Source: Nocardia alni (lineage in GTDB: Bacteria; Actinomycetota; Actinomycetes; Mycobacteriales; Mycobacteriaceae). Taken from it: a DNA stretch of 64,000 nucleotides. Position 1 is the stretch's first letter. The number at the start of each line of letters is the position of its first letter. The notes beneath the pieces are model-generated. The model worked only from the letters and a program-made list of their open reading frames with translations. It was not told the origin of the DNA and made no database searches. The DNA lies in NCBI RefSeq assembly GCF_019038435.1, contig NZ_JAGPOX010000002.1, positions 62,001-126,000 on the forward strand. The letters are read 5' to 3'. Made by a program: the position numbers and the translations under genes. Shown here piece by piece: positions 50,315-59,320 of the stretch.

Positions 50315-52512
50315 CCATGCCTCGACGCGCGCCGCAGGGGGCGCCCAACGTGGTAGTGATCTTGCTGGACGACCTGGGTTTCGCCCAGTTCGGTTGTTAC
50401 GGCTCGGACATCGCGACCCCCACGGTGGATAGACTGGCCGCGAACGGCCTGCGATACAACCGGTTTCATGTCACCGCTCTGTGCTCGCCGACTCGTGCGG
50501 CCCTGTTGACCGGGCGCAATCACCACGCCGTCGGAATGGGCTTTCTGGCCGATATCCCGACCACGGCGCCGGGATATACGGCCCGGATTCCAGCGGGGGC
50601 GCCGACTCTGCCGAGGTTGCTGCGCGAGGCGGGATGGAACAGTTTCGCCGTCGGTAAATGGCATCTACTGCCGCGCGGTGAGCGCACCAGCGCGGGCCCG
50701 TTCGACCGCTGGCCACTCGGGTTGGGCTTCGAACGGTATTACGGCTTCCTGCAAGGGGATACCAACCATTGGTCGCCGAATCTGGTCCGGGACAACACCT
50801 ATGTCGAGCCGCCGTCCGGTCCGAACGAGGGATATCACCTGACCGAGGATCTTGCCGACGAGGCGATCCGTATGGTCGTCAACCAGCAGGAGTCCGCCCC
50901 GGGCAAGCCGTTCTTCCTGTATTTCGCTCCCGGCGCGATGCATTCGCCGCATCATGTCGAGCGCAGCTGGGCCGACGCGTACCGCGGGCGCTTCGATGAG
51001 GGCTGGGATCGCTGGCGTGAGGATGTCTTCGCGCGCCAGTTGGCCGCCGGTGTGGTCCCGGACGGAACCACGCTGACCGAGCGCCCGGCGTGGGTGCCGG
51101 CATGGGATTCGCTCAGCGACGACGAACATCGCCTCTACGCTCGCATGCACGAGGTGTATGCGGGGTTCCTGAGCCATACCGACGCTCAGATCGGCCGGGT
51201 GGTCGACGCGCTGGACGCACTCGGGGTCATGGACAACACGCTGATCATGGTGATGTCCGACAACGGCGCCAGCGCCGAGGGCGGGGTGGCGGGCACGAGC
51301 AACGAACACCGGTTCAGCCACCGGGTGCGTGATGATCTCGCCGAAAACCTTGCGCGACTGGATGATTGGGGTGGCCAGGGAGGCTACCCGCACTACGCCT
51401 GGGGTTGGGCATGGGCCGGTAATACCCCGTTCAAGCTGTGGAAACGCTATACCTGGCTGGGTGGCACCCGCGTGCCGATGATCGTGCACTGGCCCGCGGG
51501 TACAGGGCAGGCACACGGTGTGCGCGGCCAATTCGCGCACGCGATCGACGTTCTGCCCACTGTGCTCGATGCTTGCGGTGTGCCGGTGCCCGATGAGGTC
51601 CAGGGCGCCAGCCTGCTGTCCACCTTCACCGACGCGCAGGCGCCGGCTCCGCGGTCGACCCAGTATTTCGAGATGATCGGATCGCGCTCGATCGTCTCCG
51701 ACGAGTGGAAGGCCACGACCGACCATGTATCCGCCGGTGTGATGGACGAGGAATTGCTGATGAAGGGCAGTCGTGACTTCACCACCGATCGCTGGTCGCT
51801 GTTCCGGCTCGAGGACGACTTTTCCGAGGCGCACGACCTCGCCGACGACCACCCCGACGTGGTCCGCCGGCTCGAACAGCTGTGGTTCACCGAGGCCGGG
51901 CGCAACGAGGTGATGCCGCTGGCGGATTCACTCACCCAGCGGATATCGACCATCGTGCCGCCGCTCTATCCGCCCGGACAGAATCTGGTGCTGTATCCCG
52001 AGGGCGGCCCGGTGTCGGATGAGGCGTTGCCGATGCTGTTCGGTGGCGGTCGCATCGTGGCCGACGTGGAGGTGCCCGGCACCGGCGCGCGGGGAGTGCT
52101 GTTCGCGCTGGGAAATTGGACCGGCGGGTTGGCCGCGTTCGTCCAGGACGGGCTGCTCACCGTCGCTGTCGCGATGCCCGGTGACACCGTGCGGGTCACC
52201 GCCGACACACCATTGCCGGTCGGCCGCCACCGCGTCGGCTGTGTATTGCGGCCGGGCGCCGATGGTTTGACCGTCGAGGCCGTGGTCGACGACATCGTGC
52301 TGGCGGCCGGAACCGGCAGCCACACTCTTCCGGTCACCTGGCAGCACGGTGGCACCGCCCTGACCCTCGGTCATGACCGGGGCCTGCCCGTCTGCGACGC
52401 CTATGAGCCGCCGTTCCCCTGGACCGGCATACTCCACCGGATCCGCATCGATGCCGGACAGGGCTGGCCATCGGACGCCGAGCTGATCCGCATCGCACTG
52501 CAGACCGACTGA
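50311..52512 (+). CDS. Arylsulfatase (formylglycine-dependent)
   Basis: 733 residues. The sulfatase signature CSPTRAALLTG has C58 as the residue converted to formylglycine (C-x-P-x-R). Metal ligands include D20-D21 (VVILLDDLGF) and the later MVMSDNGASAEGG. FAVGKWHLLPRGE and PFFLYFAPGAMHSPHHV are further active-site segments. No signal peptide, so cytoplasmic. The last 170 residues form a beta-rich extra domain (RGVLFALGNWTGGLAAFVQDG...), seen in large mycobacterial/pseudomonad AtsD-like sulfatases. It releases sulfate from an organosulfate and is controlled by the divergent TetR gene. Confidence 0.93.
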   Translation: MTMPRRAPQGAPNVVVILLDDLGFAQFGCYGSDIATPTVDRLAANGLRYNRFHVTALCSPTRAALLTGRNHHAVGMGFLADIPTTAPGYTARIPAGAPTLPRLLREAGWNSFAVGKWHLLPRGERTSAGPFDRWPLGLGFERYYGFLQGDTNHWSPNLVRDNTYVEPPSGPNEGYHLTEDLADEAIRMVVNQQESAPGKPFFLYFAPGAMHSPHHVERSWADAYRGRFDEGWDRWREDVFARQLAAGVVPDGTTLTERPAWVPAWDSLSDDEHRLYARMHEVYAGFLSHTDAQIGRVVDALDALGVMDNTLIMVMSDNGASAEGGVAGTSNEHRFSHRVRDDLAENLARLDDWGGQGGYPHYAWGWAWAGNTPFKLWKRYTWLGGTRVPMIVHWPAGTGQAHGVRGQFAHAIDVLPTVLDACGVPVPDEVQGASLLSTFTDAQAPAPRSTQYFEMIGSRSIVSDEWKATTDHVSAGVMDEELLMKGSRDFTTDRWSLFRLEDDFSEAHDLADDHPDVVRRLEQLWFTEAGRNEVMPLADSLTQRISTIVPPLYPPGQNLVLYPEGGPVSDEALPMLFGGGRIVADVEVPGTGARGVLFALGNWTGGLAAFVQDGLLTVAVAMPGDTVRVTADTPLPVGRHRVGCVLRPGADGLTVEAVVDDIVLAAGTGSHTLPVTWQHGGTALTLGHDRGLPVCDAYEPPFPWTGILHRIRIDAGQGWPSDAELIRIALQTD

Positions 52513-52552
52513 AGGTTGCGGGTCACCGGCGTGGGCAGGGCAGACTAGGCGG

Positions 52553-53116
52553 ATGGCACATTCCGCCGGGTACCGGCCCACACCGGCAGATCTGGCCGCG
52601 GCGAACGGCGGGTCCATCCCCGATCTGCTGGCGCCGGACCTACGGGTGTTGTTCTGCGGGATCAATCCGGGACTGTGGTCGGGGGCGACCGGCCACCATT
52701 TCGCTCGGCCTGGAAACCGCTTCTGGCCCACGCTGTTCCGGTCCGGATTCACGCCGCGCCTGTTCCGGCCTGATGAGCAGCGGGAGCTGCTCGCACTCGG
52801 ACTGGGCATAACCAATGTCGCGGCGCGCACGACGGCGAAGGCCGAAGAGCTGACATCCCAGGAGTTACGCGAGGGTGGTCGCATGCTCACCGACAGAGTC
52901 CGGCAGTACCGCCCGCACGTTCTGGCGGTCCTCGGCCTGGGCGCTTACCGCACCGCTTTCGGCCGGCCACGAACCACCGTCGGACGCCAATCCGAAACAC
53001 TCGGCACGACCGCCATCTGGGTACTGCCCAATCCGAGCGGACTCAACGCCCATTACACGCTCGACGCTCTGGCTACCGAATTCCGGAAGCTGCGGGAGGC
53101 AACGGAACTCGCGTGA
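52553..53116 (+). CDS. mug: G/U mismatch-specific uracil-DNA glycosylase (Mug)
   Basis: 187 residues, ATG at 52553. Family motifs: VLFCGINPGLWSGATGHHFARPGNRFWPTLFRSGF with the Asn that activates water (GINPG), LGITNVAARTTAKAEEL, and VLPNPSGLNAHY. Length matches Mug/thymine glycosylases. It removes uracil or ethenocytosine opposite guanine. It lies alone 40 bp after the sulfatase; a functional link is not expected. Confidence 0.92.
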   Translation: MAHSAGYRPTPADLAAANGGSIPDLLAPDLRVLFCGINPGLWSGATGHHFARPGNRFWPTLFRSGFTPRLFRPDEQRELLALGLGITNVAARTTAKAEELTSQELREGGRMLTDRVRQYRPHVLAVLGLGAYRTAFGRPRTTVGRQSETLGTTAIWVLPNPSGLNAHYTLDALATEFRKLREATELA

Positions 53117-53272
53117 CGGCGGCAGCTGGCGCCATGACACGTCAAGACGTAATGTCGAACTGCATTGTGCCGTAGGCGGTCTCGATCCGGTGGTCCCGCT
53201 GGTCCGTGGGCTGGAGAGGCTCTACTGTTGAGCGGGTTCATCTTTGGATTGCGATCCACGAGCGGTTAAGGC

Positions 53273-54556
53273 ATGTGTATGACTTCAGCTGGTGTGCCCA
53301 TCGAAGAGTTGCGCGCGAAGTATCGGCGTGACTACGACCCCTATCGTGCTGTGCCCATCGCCGAGCAGTTGGCGGAGCTGGCCGAGCGCCGGTCGGCGGC
53401 GCCGGTCAGCTATTCGGCGCGCGGCAACGGGTGCTGGGTGCTCACCCGGTACGACGACATCGCCGGGGTGTTGCGGCGCAGCAATCGGGGGTTCGTCAGC
53501 TTCCCGAACGATCCCGACGGGATCAACTCCACCGGGTCGGAGGAGGGCATGATCCCGATCGAGCTGGACGGGCCTCGGCACCGCCAGTTCCGGGCGATGC
53601 TGGATCCGGCGTTCGCGCCGAAGCATGTCGCGCAGCTGGAAGACGAACTGCGGCAATGGGCCAACCGGTTGATCGACGGCTGGATCGAGGACGGGGAGTG
53701 TGACTTCAACAAGGGGTTCGCCCTGCCGTTCCCGGGTGTCACGGTCATGAAGATCATGGGGTGGCCGGAGCAGGACCTGTCCCGTTTGTACGGCTGGGTC
53801 GATGTGGTCATGCACGGCGTGCCCGGTGTCTCGCAGGACGAGTCGAATGCCGCACGGGGCAAGGCGCACGGTGAGATTCACGAATACATGTTCGCGCTGA
53901 TCGCCGAGCGGCGGGCCGCGCCGCGGCGCGAGGATGTGACGTCGGCGGCGCTGGAGGCCGAGATCGACGGCGAAAAGCTCTCCGACACAGAGTTGTTCGA
54001 CCTGTTCCTGCTGATGATGCTGGCGGGTCTGGACACGGTGCAGAGCGTGCTGGGACAGGCGATGGTGTACTTCGCGCGGCATCCGCGGCAGTGGGATCGG
54101 CTGCTCGAGTCGCCGGCGCTGCTCGAGTCGGCCGTCGAGGAATTCCTGCGGTGGGCCACGCCGCCGGTCCCGACGCGCACGATCGTGCATGACGAGGTGC
54201 AGGTGGGGGAGATGACGTTGCCCAAGGGGGAGCGAGTGCACTTCCCGCTCGCGGTGGCCAATCGCGATCCGGCCTATTACGAGACCCCCGACGAGGTCGT
54301 TCTCGATCGGTTCGTCGACTCGGGTACCAAACCGCACGTCGCGTTCGGCCTGGGTCCGCACCGATGTGTGGGCGCGCCTCTGGCACAACTCGAGTTGCGT
54401 ATCGCGTTCGAGGAGTTGCGGCGGCGGATCCCGACGTTCGAGCTGCGTCCGGACCGGACCCCTGCCGAACATCTCGGACTGGCCTGGGGCGTGGACAACG
54501 TGCACCTGCGATTCGAGCCCGGCACACGCGAACTCGAGGCTGCCGGTACCGAGTGA
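53273..54556 (+). CDS. Cytochrome P450
   Basis: 427 residues, ATG at 53273 (ATG at 53279 also possible; ribosome site weak). I-helix LLMMLAGLDTVQSVLG, EXXR in EEFLRWATPP, haem loop HVAFGLGPHRCVGAPLAQLELRIAFEELRRRIP with the ligand Cys. Class I bacterial P450. Substrate unknown. It is convergent with a second, EXXR-less P450, so the two may form a functional pair like CYP154/CYP157 in streptomycetes. A stem-loop lies between them. Confidence 0.95.
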   Translation: MCMTSAGVPIEELRAKYRRDYDPYRAVPIAEQLAELAERRSAAPVSYSARGNGCWVLTRYDDIAGVLRRSNRGFVSFPNDPDGINSTGSEEGMIPIELDGPRHRQFRAMLDPAFAPKHVAQLEDELRQWANRLIDGWIEDGECDFNKGFALPFPGVTVMKIMGWPEQDLSRLYGWVDVVMHGVPGVSQDESNAARGKAHGEIHEYMFALIAERRAAPRREDVTSAALEAEIDGEKLSDTELFDLFLLMMLAGLDTVQSVLGQAMVYFARHPRQWDRLLESPALLESAVEEFLRWATPPVPTRTIVHDEVQVGEMTLPKGERVHFPLAVANRDPAYYETPDEVVLDRFVDSGTKPHVAFGLGPHRCVGAPLAQLELRIAFEELRRRIPTFELRPDRTPAEHLGLAWGVDNVHLRFEPGTRELEAAGTE

Positions 54557-54562
54557 ACCTAT

Positions 54563-54610
54563 CCGGGGGCGGCGCGCCGACCGTACACGGAATCGATGCG
54601 CCGCCGCCGG
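54563..54610. terminator. Bidirectional hairpin terminator
   Basis: CCGGGGGCGGCGC (54563-54575) pairs with GCGCCGCCGCCGG (54598-54610) with one mismatch and a 22-nt loop, between the convergent stops of the two P450 genes. Confidence 0.6.
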
Positions 54611-54611
54611 G

Positions 54612-55880
54612 TCAGGTACGCAGCGGCTGGATGTTGAGGGGTGGGCTCGGGGGGAATACGACCGGCAGTTCGGTCATGGAGCGGTGGAAGGGACCCGGGC
54701 GCCATGTGGGCCCGTCCCCGGGGAAGTTCAATTCCAGTTCCGGCATCGCGTCGAGGAGTTGGTCGATCGCGTCCTGTGCGACGAGGTAGGCGATATCCTG
54801 CGCGGGACAGCGGTGACTACCGAGCCCCCACGACAGATGTGATCTGTTGCCGAGGATATTGCCGCGATTGATGTGAGGATCGGTGTTGCACGCGGCGATT
54901 CCGATGACCACCGGCTGGTTCGCGGGCAGCCAGAAATCGTTGATCAACATCGGCTGGCGCGGATAGGTGATCAGGAAGTTCGACATCGGAGGATCCGAGA
55001 ACAGGACCTCGTCCAGCGCGTCGCGAGTGGCCATGCTACCGCCGAGCACGTTGCTGCCGAGTGTTTGTTCCGAGAGGATTCGCAGCAGGGTGTTGGCGAT
55101 CAGGGTCTGCTGAATCTCGATGCCCGCACCGTACTGGCTGTTGATCTGGTGCAAGATCTCCTCGTCGGAGAGTTTGGCCGGATGCTGCAACATCGCCGTG
55201 GTGACGTCGTCGCCCGGGGTGCTTCGTTTGAGCGCGAGCAACTCCATCAACGCGGCACCGACGATCTGACTGCCCGTCTCGGCGTCGATGTTCTCGAAGA
55301 TCTTCGACATGCCTTCGGCGATCCGGTCGCCGAGCTCCGGCGGACAGCCCAGCAGGATGTTGCATACGGCGAACGAGAGCGGGAACGAGTACTGCTTGAT
55401 CAGGTCGGCGTGGCCGTCCGTGCAGAAGCTGTTGACCAGCTCGATGGCGAGTTTCTCGACGTGGCCGTGCATGGCGTACAGGTCGAGCGCGCGCATCGCC
55501 TCGGTATGCACATCGGCGTATCGCTGATGTTCGGGGCCCGTGGTCCGGGCCGGGACGGGGCGATACCCGATGAGGGGCAGGATCGGGCAGTCGGCGGGAA
55601 CGGTGTTCTGCCAGGCCCGAGGGTCCGCGGGGAAATGTTCGGGGTCGTTGAGGATCTGCACCGCTGTGCGGTAGTCGATCACGAGGGTGGCCGATACGCC
55701 GGGCGCGAGTTCCACCGAGACCAGCTTGTGGCCGTCCTTGCGCATCCTGGCGTAGTAGCGGTGCGGATCCATCGCGAATTCCGGTTCCCATAGGAGGAAC
55801 CGCTGTTCAGTGGTATCGAACGGTATGCTGTGACCGACCACGGGACATGAGGTCCGCGGATCGGGGGCGGAAGTATTCAA
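54612..55880 (-). CDS. Cytochrome P450-like protein lacking the EXXR motif (CYP157-like)
   Basis: 422 residues; start TTG at 55880 with GGAG 8 bp upstream. The haem-binding loop is present: LSWGLGSHRCPAQDIA with C358. The K-helix position reads E291-V-L-F294 followed by SDPPM, so the otherwise invariant Arg of EXXR is Phe. The I-helix has GAGIEIQQT instead of AGxDT. CYP157 proteins of Streptomyces (CvnE of conservons) are known P450s without EXXR, usually beside a normal P450. No conservon genes (cvnA-D) are seen here. Catalytic ability is uncertain. Confidence 0.88.
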   Translation of the reverse strand: MNTSAPDPRTSCPVVGHSIPFDTTEQRFLLWEPEFAMDPHRYYARMRKDGHKLVSVELAPGVSATLVIDYRTAVQILNDPEHFPADPRAWQNTVPADCPILPLIGYRPVPARTTGPEHQRYADVHTEAMRALDLYAMHGHVEKLAIELVNSFCTDGHADLIKQYSFPLSFAVCNILLGCPPELGDRIAEGMSKIFENIDAETGSQIVGAALMELLALKRSTPGDDVTTAMLQHPAKLSDEEILHQINSQYGAGIEIQQTLIANTLLRILSEQTLGSNVLGGSMATRDALDEVLFSDPPMSNFLITYPRQPMLINDFWLPANQPVVIGIAACNTDPHINRGNILGNRSHLSWGLGSHRCPAQDIAYLVAQDAIDQLLDAMPELELNFPGDGPTWRPGPFHRSMTELPVVFPPSPPLNIQPLRT

Positions 55881-56153
55881 GCATCGACTCCAGGACGATC
55901 ACCGGGCAAGGGGCAAGCGCTAATCCTAACGCCCACACATTATTTCGTGTGGGCGGAACCGGCACATCCGCGACTGCCCAGCAAACTTGACACATCCACC
56001 ACGTGCTCGACGCCAATGATTGCGGAAATGTACCAGCAACTCCCCGGCTGCGGGCGGACCGATGACGGCGACGGTCGAGGGCTGTGAGTCGGTGGCCTCC
56101 GGCCGGGGACGCGGGTCCCGGGCAATATAGTTTAAGTCGTGTTCCAACTGTGA
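55881..56153. other. Non-coding interval with a 9-bp inverted repeat
   Basis: Divergent promoter region. CGCCCACAC (55930-55938) and GTGTGGGCG (55947-55955) form a perfect inverted repeat around an AT-rich 8-nt centre, 50 bp upstream of the leftward P450. It could be an operator or an RNA hairpin. Small ORFs in this interval lack ribosome sites and family similarity. Confidence 0.5.
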
Positions 56154-56181
56154 TTGACAACACTTGAAACATGCTTATAGC
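56154..56181 (+). promoter_or_regulatory. Sigma-70-type promoter
   Basis: TTGACA at 56154-56159 and TATAGC at 56176-56181 with a 16-nt spacer, 76 bp before the start at 56258. This is the best consensus housekeeping promoter in the window and would drive the beta-propeller gene. Confidence 0.6.
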
Positions 56182-56257
56182 CTGAGACGCCAACGTCTCC
56201 GGAGTGACAGGGAGGCGAATCCATCAAGCGCAATGTCGGGCTAGAGAGGTTTGTCGT

Positions 56258-57379
56258 ATGTCTAGAAGGCGATTAGGTATCGCACTCATGTGTGCCGTGG
56301 GCGTGGCCGGTCTGTCGGCCGTGCCGGCAGCGGCGCAGGGCAATCCGGGTGACCCGGGGTCCTGCCGGCCGAGCGGGGCCGGCCACCTCGCGTACTCGAC
56401 CAACTTGGACACCGACTACAACTCCGTTTCGGTCGTCGATACCAAAGATCTTCGGGTGCAACGCTATATCCCCGGCTTCCGGGTGCCCTCCAACGTCACC
56501 GTGCTCAACGACGGCTCCAAGCTGTATGTCGACCAGTGGTACACCGGCGATGCCAACACCAAGGTCGTCAATCCCTGCACGGGGCAGATCGTGAAGACGA
56601 TCCCGAGGCCGGGCGGGCTGTTTCCGCTGACGAACCTGTCGCCCGACGGCCGGTGGCTGTATCTCAGCACGATCCAGGGCTTCACGATCGAGAAAATCGA
56701 TACGAAGACCGATGAGGTGGTGCACACCTATTCGACCCAGCAGACCGGGGAACCGATCGGTTACGCGATTCCGAGCCCGGACGGCAAGTCCATGTGGATC
56801 GCGGGCTTGCACCACGTCTATCAAATGGACTTGGCGACAGGCCAATTCGTCGGCGATCCGATCGCGGTCGGATTGTCGCCGGAATGGCTGGCGGTGACGC
56901 CCGACGGCAAGCGGCTGCTGACATCGAATTTCGCCGATGGCACGGACTCGGTCATCGATGCGGCGTCGCGGCGGGTGACAGCCACGGTGAACACCGGTAT
57001 CACCAGCTATCCGAACAGCGTCTCGTCGACTCCGGACGGTTCGCAGTTCTGGGTGGGAAATCTCGACGGGAGCGTGGCGGTCGTCGATTCGCACACCGGT
57101 GCGCTGATTCGCATGCTGAAACCGGGCAAGATCACCCTGGACGTGACGTTCTCGCCGGACGGGCGGCTCGCCTATGTGCCGACCACCCCGTTCTCCTCGC
57201 CGGCTCCGAATATCAACGGGGCCTTGACCGCGTTCGGCCCGATGGTGAGCGGTAACTACCACACGGGTCCGGGTGAGATCGTCGTCTACGACACCCGCAG
57301 CCTGAACCTGGTGAAGACCTTCCCCACGGGCGGGGTTCCCTCACCGGTGGTGATCCCCGCGGGGCCGTTCCACGACTGA
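56258..57379 (+). CDS. Secreted YVTN-type beta-propeller protein
   Basis: 373 residues, ATG at 56258 after GAGAGG. Sec signal peptide SRRRLGIALMCAVGVAGLSAVPAAAQG with an AxA cleavage site. The mature part has about seven repeats of YVTN/NHL style (NSVSVVDTKDLRVQRYIPG, NTKVVNPCTGQIVKTI, EKIDTKTDEVVHTY, SVIDAASRRVTATVNTG, SVAVVDSHTGALIRMLKPG, IVVYDTRSLNLVKTFPTGG). Such propellers are usually binding scaffolds, some with dehydrogenase-like or lactonase-like activity; no catalytic residues stand out. It acts outside the cell. Confidence 0.88.
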   Translation: MSRRRLGIALMCAVGVAGLSAVPAAAQGNPGDPGSCRPSGAGHLAYSTNLDTDYNSVSVVDTKDLRVQRYIPGFRVPSNVTVLNDGSKLYVDQWYTGDANTKVVNPCTGQIVKTIPRPGGLFPLTNLSPDGRWLYLSTIQGFTIEKIDTKTDEVVHTYSTQQTGEPIGYAIPSPDGKSMWIAGLHHVYQMDLATGQFVGDPIAVGLSPEWLAVTPDGKRLLTSNFADGTDSVIDAASRRVTATVNTGITSYPNSVSSTPDGSQFWVGNLDGSVAVVDSHTGALIRMLKPGKITLDVTFSPDGRLAYVPTTPFSSPAPNINGALTAFGPMVSGNYHTGPGEIVVYDTRSLNLVKTFPTGGVPSPVVIPAGPFHD

Positions 57380-57389
57380 TCGCAACACC

Positions 57390-57432
57390 CGAAATCCCCG
57401 GCCTGGAAACAACTTTCAGGCCGGGGATTTCG
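57390..57432. terminator. Bidirectional hairpin terminator
   Basis: Perfect 16-bp inverted repeat, 57390-57405 with 57417-57432 and an 11-nt loop, between the convergent stops at 57379 and 57443. The stem ends in AAA/TTT so a short U-tract exists on both strands. Confidence 0.8.
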
Positions 57433-57442
57433 TCATGAGAGC

Positions 57443-59089
57443 TCAGCGCAGGAACGAGCGCAACTCCTCGCTCGCCATCGCGTGGCTCGCGTCGTAGTCG
57501 AGCGTGCGCCCACCCGGGCTGATCACGCGCGCCACCCCGCGCCGCAGATCGTCCTGGTAACGGGCTTCGATCACGTCGAATTCGAGATTCTTGACGTAGA
57601 TTCGCAGCCGGTCGCGCAGGGAGCTGTCGGAATCGGCGGCCTCGATCACATCGGGCAGCGTCTTGGTCTGCACCAGCAGCGCATGCGCGATCTTGCGGGC
57701 GCGCTCGTCGCGCAGGCCCAGCAGGATCTCACGCTCGGACGAGCGGATGATGTGGTCCTTCCACCAGTCGAAGTCCTCGGGACGGTCGATGGCCACGAGT
57801 TCGATCTGCGGCGAAGCCAGTGTGCGCGCGAGAGTTTCGGTCGCGGAGTCCAGATACACCTGCCGCTGGGTCATCGACATCGGCCGGACGGTGTCGATGA
57901 GTTCCTTGCGGGCGTCGGGCACCGAGAAGCAGTATCGGCGGATGCCGTGGATGGACGAGTCCAGCAGGCCGTACTCGTAGTTGAAGATCCGGAAGGGGTT
58001 CACCGCACTGGAGATGTCGGCCGGACGCCCGACGGCCGCGGCCGCTTCCGGCGTGAACCCCCAGACGGGCGTGCCGCGATAGTCGCCGGTCAGAATGTCG
58101 TACTGGATCGGTGCGCCGTGGAAGCGTTGCGGGAGAAGCGGTCCGGGGCCCCTGGAATAGGCGAGGCTGACGCCCGTCGACTGCGCTTGCCGTAGGAAAC
58201 GGTTGTTGTCGAGGTAGGTCAGTGAGGCCGTGTATCGGGTCAGCGGTGAACGATGCAGCTCCCCGGTATAGAAGGCCGCGTCGAACAGGCGCGTCGGCCA
58301 GTCGGTGTCCCAGACTCGGCGCGCCGCCGCCGCGATCGAGCTGCCGACGGTGGCGTCGCCGCCCTGGTACTGGGAGCCGACGGTGCTCGCGCCCAGCAGT
58401 CCGAGCAGCGCGGTGACCGGGGAGTCGAAGCCCGCCGAGCCGTCCGAGCAGTACACGAGCAGGCCGAGGGAGTCGCACAGCCGTCCGAACGGTGACGAGC
58501 GATCGATCGCGAACTGCGGGCGCAGGTCGGAGAGCAATCGCACGCCGTCCGCGGTGAATTCGCGCTGCCGGGAACCGGTATCCATTGCCGCGACGACGAA
58601 TTCGCGCAGCACCCGGGATTCGTCGGCGTACCTGTCGCTGGATGGTTCGTCGGCCTCGAGCGCCACGACCAGCTCGCGCGCGAACTGCCGGGTGGAGGCC
58701 TCGTCGATCAGATCGAGGAACTGCTCCAGTTCACGGCGCCGAACGGGGGAGAACACCGTCGGGGTGGCGTGCCGGTTGGCGGCGATCGCGACTTCGGACA
58801 GGGAGACCCGCACCGCGCCGCGACCGTCCCCCGACGAATAGGTCTGCAATATGCCCTTGCGTACCCACTGGTTGACAGCCTGGCGGCTGACTCCTACTGT
58901 GCGGGAGGCCTCTGCCTGAGTCACGAGATCCACCGGGACCTCGTCACTGGGTGAGGTACGAGTGCGCAACCGCTCCGCGGCGCGTTCGAGCGCACGCACC
59001 AATTCGGCGATCGGGACGGCTCCGCTCTCACCGAGGGTCAGCGCCAGACGCTCCACTGCTTCGGAGATCTGACGGCCGCTGTCTTCCAT
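57443..59089 (-). CDS. Large DNA-binding-type hypothetical protein with N-terminal HTH
   Basis: 548 residues, ATG at 59089. A coiled N-terminal stretch (RQISEAVERLALTLGE...LVRALERAAERLRTR) is followed by an excisionase/MerR-like helix-turn-helix at about 58-95: TQAEASRTVGVSRQAVNQWVRKGILQTY. The remaining 450 residues (ELEQFLDLIDEASTRQFARELVV..., RIFNYEYGLLDSSIHGIRRYCFSVP, EREILLGLRDERARKIAHALLV) have no family I recognise and look alpha/beta. It could be a regulator with a large sensor domain. A 19-bp palindrome lies just upstream, consistent with autoregulation. Confidence 0.72.
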   Translation of the reverse strand: MEDSGRQISEAVERLALTLGESGAVPIAELVRALERAAERLRTRTSPSDEVPVDLVTQAEASRTVGVSRQAVNQWVRKGILQTYSSGDGRGAVRVSLSEVAIAANRHATPTVFSPVRRRELEQFLDLIDEASTRQFARELVVALEADEPSSDRYADESRVLREFVVAAMDTGSRQREFTADGVRLLSDLRPQFAIDRSSPFGRLCDSLGLLVYCSDGSAGFDSPVTALLGLLGASTVGSQYQGGDATVGSSIAAAARRVWDTDWPTRLFDAAFYTGELHRSPLTRYTASLTYLDNNRFLRQAQSTGVSLAYSRGPGPLLPQRFHGAPIQYDILTGDYRGTPVWGFTPEAAAAVGRPADISSAVNPFRIFNYEYGLLDSSIHGIRRYCFSVPDARKELIDTVRPMSMTQRQVYLDSATETLARTLASPQIELVAIDRPEDFDWWKDHIIRSSEREILLGLRDERARKIAHALLVQTKTLPDVIEAADSDSSLRDRLRIYVKNLEFDVIEARYQDDLRRGVARVISPGGRTLDYDASHAMASEELRSFLR

Positions 59090-59113
59090 GGCGAAAATCT
59101 TATCGTGTTATTC

Positions 59114-59132
59114 GTCAATGGCGTCCATTGAC
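59114..59132. promoter_or_regulatory. Palindromic operator candidate upstream of the HTH gene
   Basis: Perfect inverted repeat GTCAATGG (59114-59121), 3-bp centre, CCATTGAC (59125-59132), 25 bp before the leftward start at 59089. Its right arm overlaps TTGACA (59128-59133), which is followed after 17 nt by TACATT (59151-59156), a good rightward -35/-10 pair. Confidence 0.6.
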
Positions 59133-59320
59133 ACGAACTGATAGACGGCTTACATTCTTTGTGATCCTGCAGTCGTCTGCACTGATGCGCCCATTCATGT
59201 TGACAGCCATCATATACAGTGATGCAATAACGCTGAAGTTGTGCTCATAACATGAGTGCATACCGCATGAAGTCGACTCGTGCACCAGAGCGATGCGATA
59301 CGTCGAGGGCAGGTGGGACA

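Noticed and set aside
55926..56193. Small ORFs between the P450 and the beta-propeller gene
   Set aside because: They have no ribosome site or recognisable motif and overlap an inverted repeat and a promoter.
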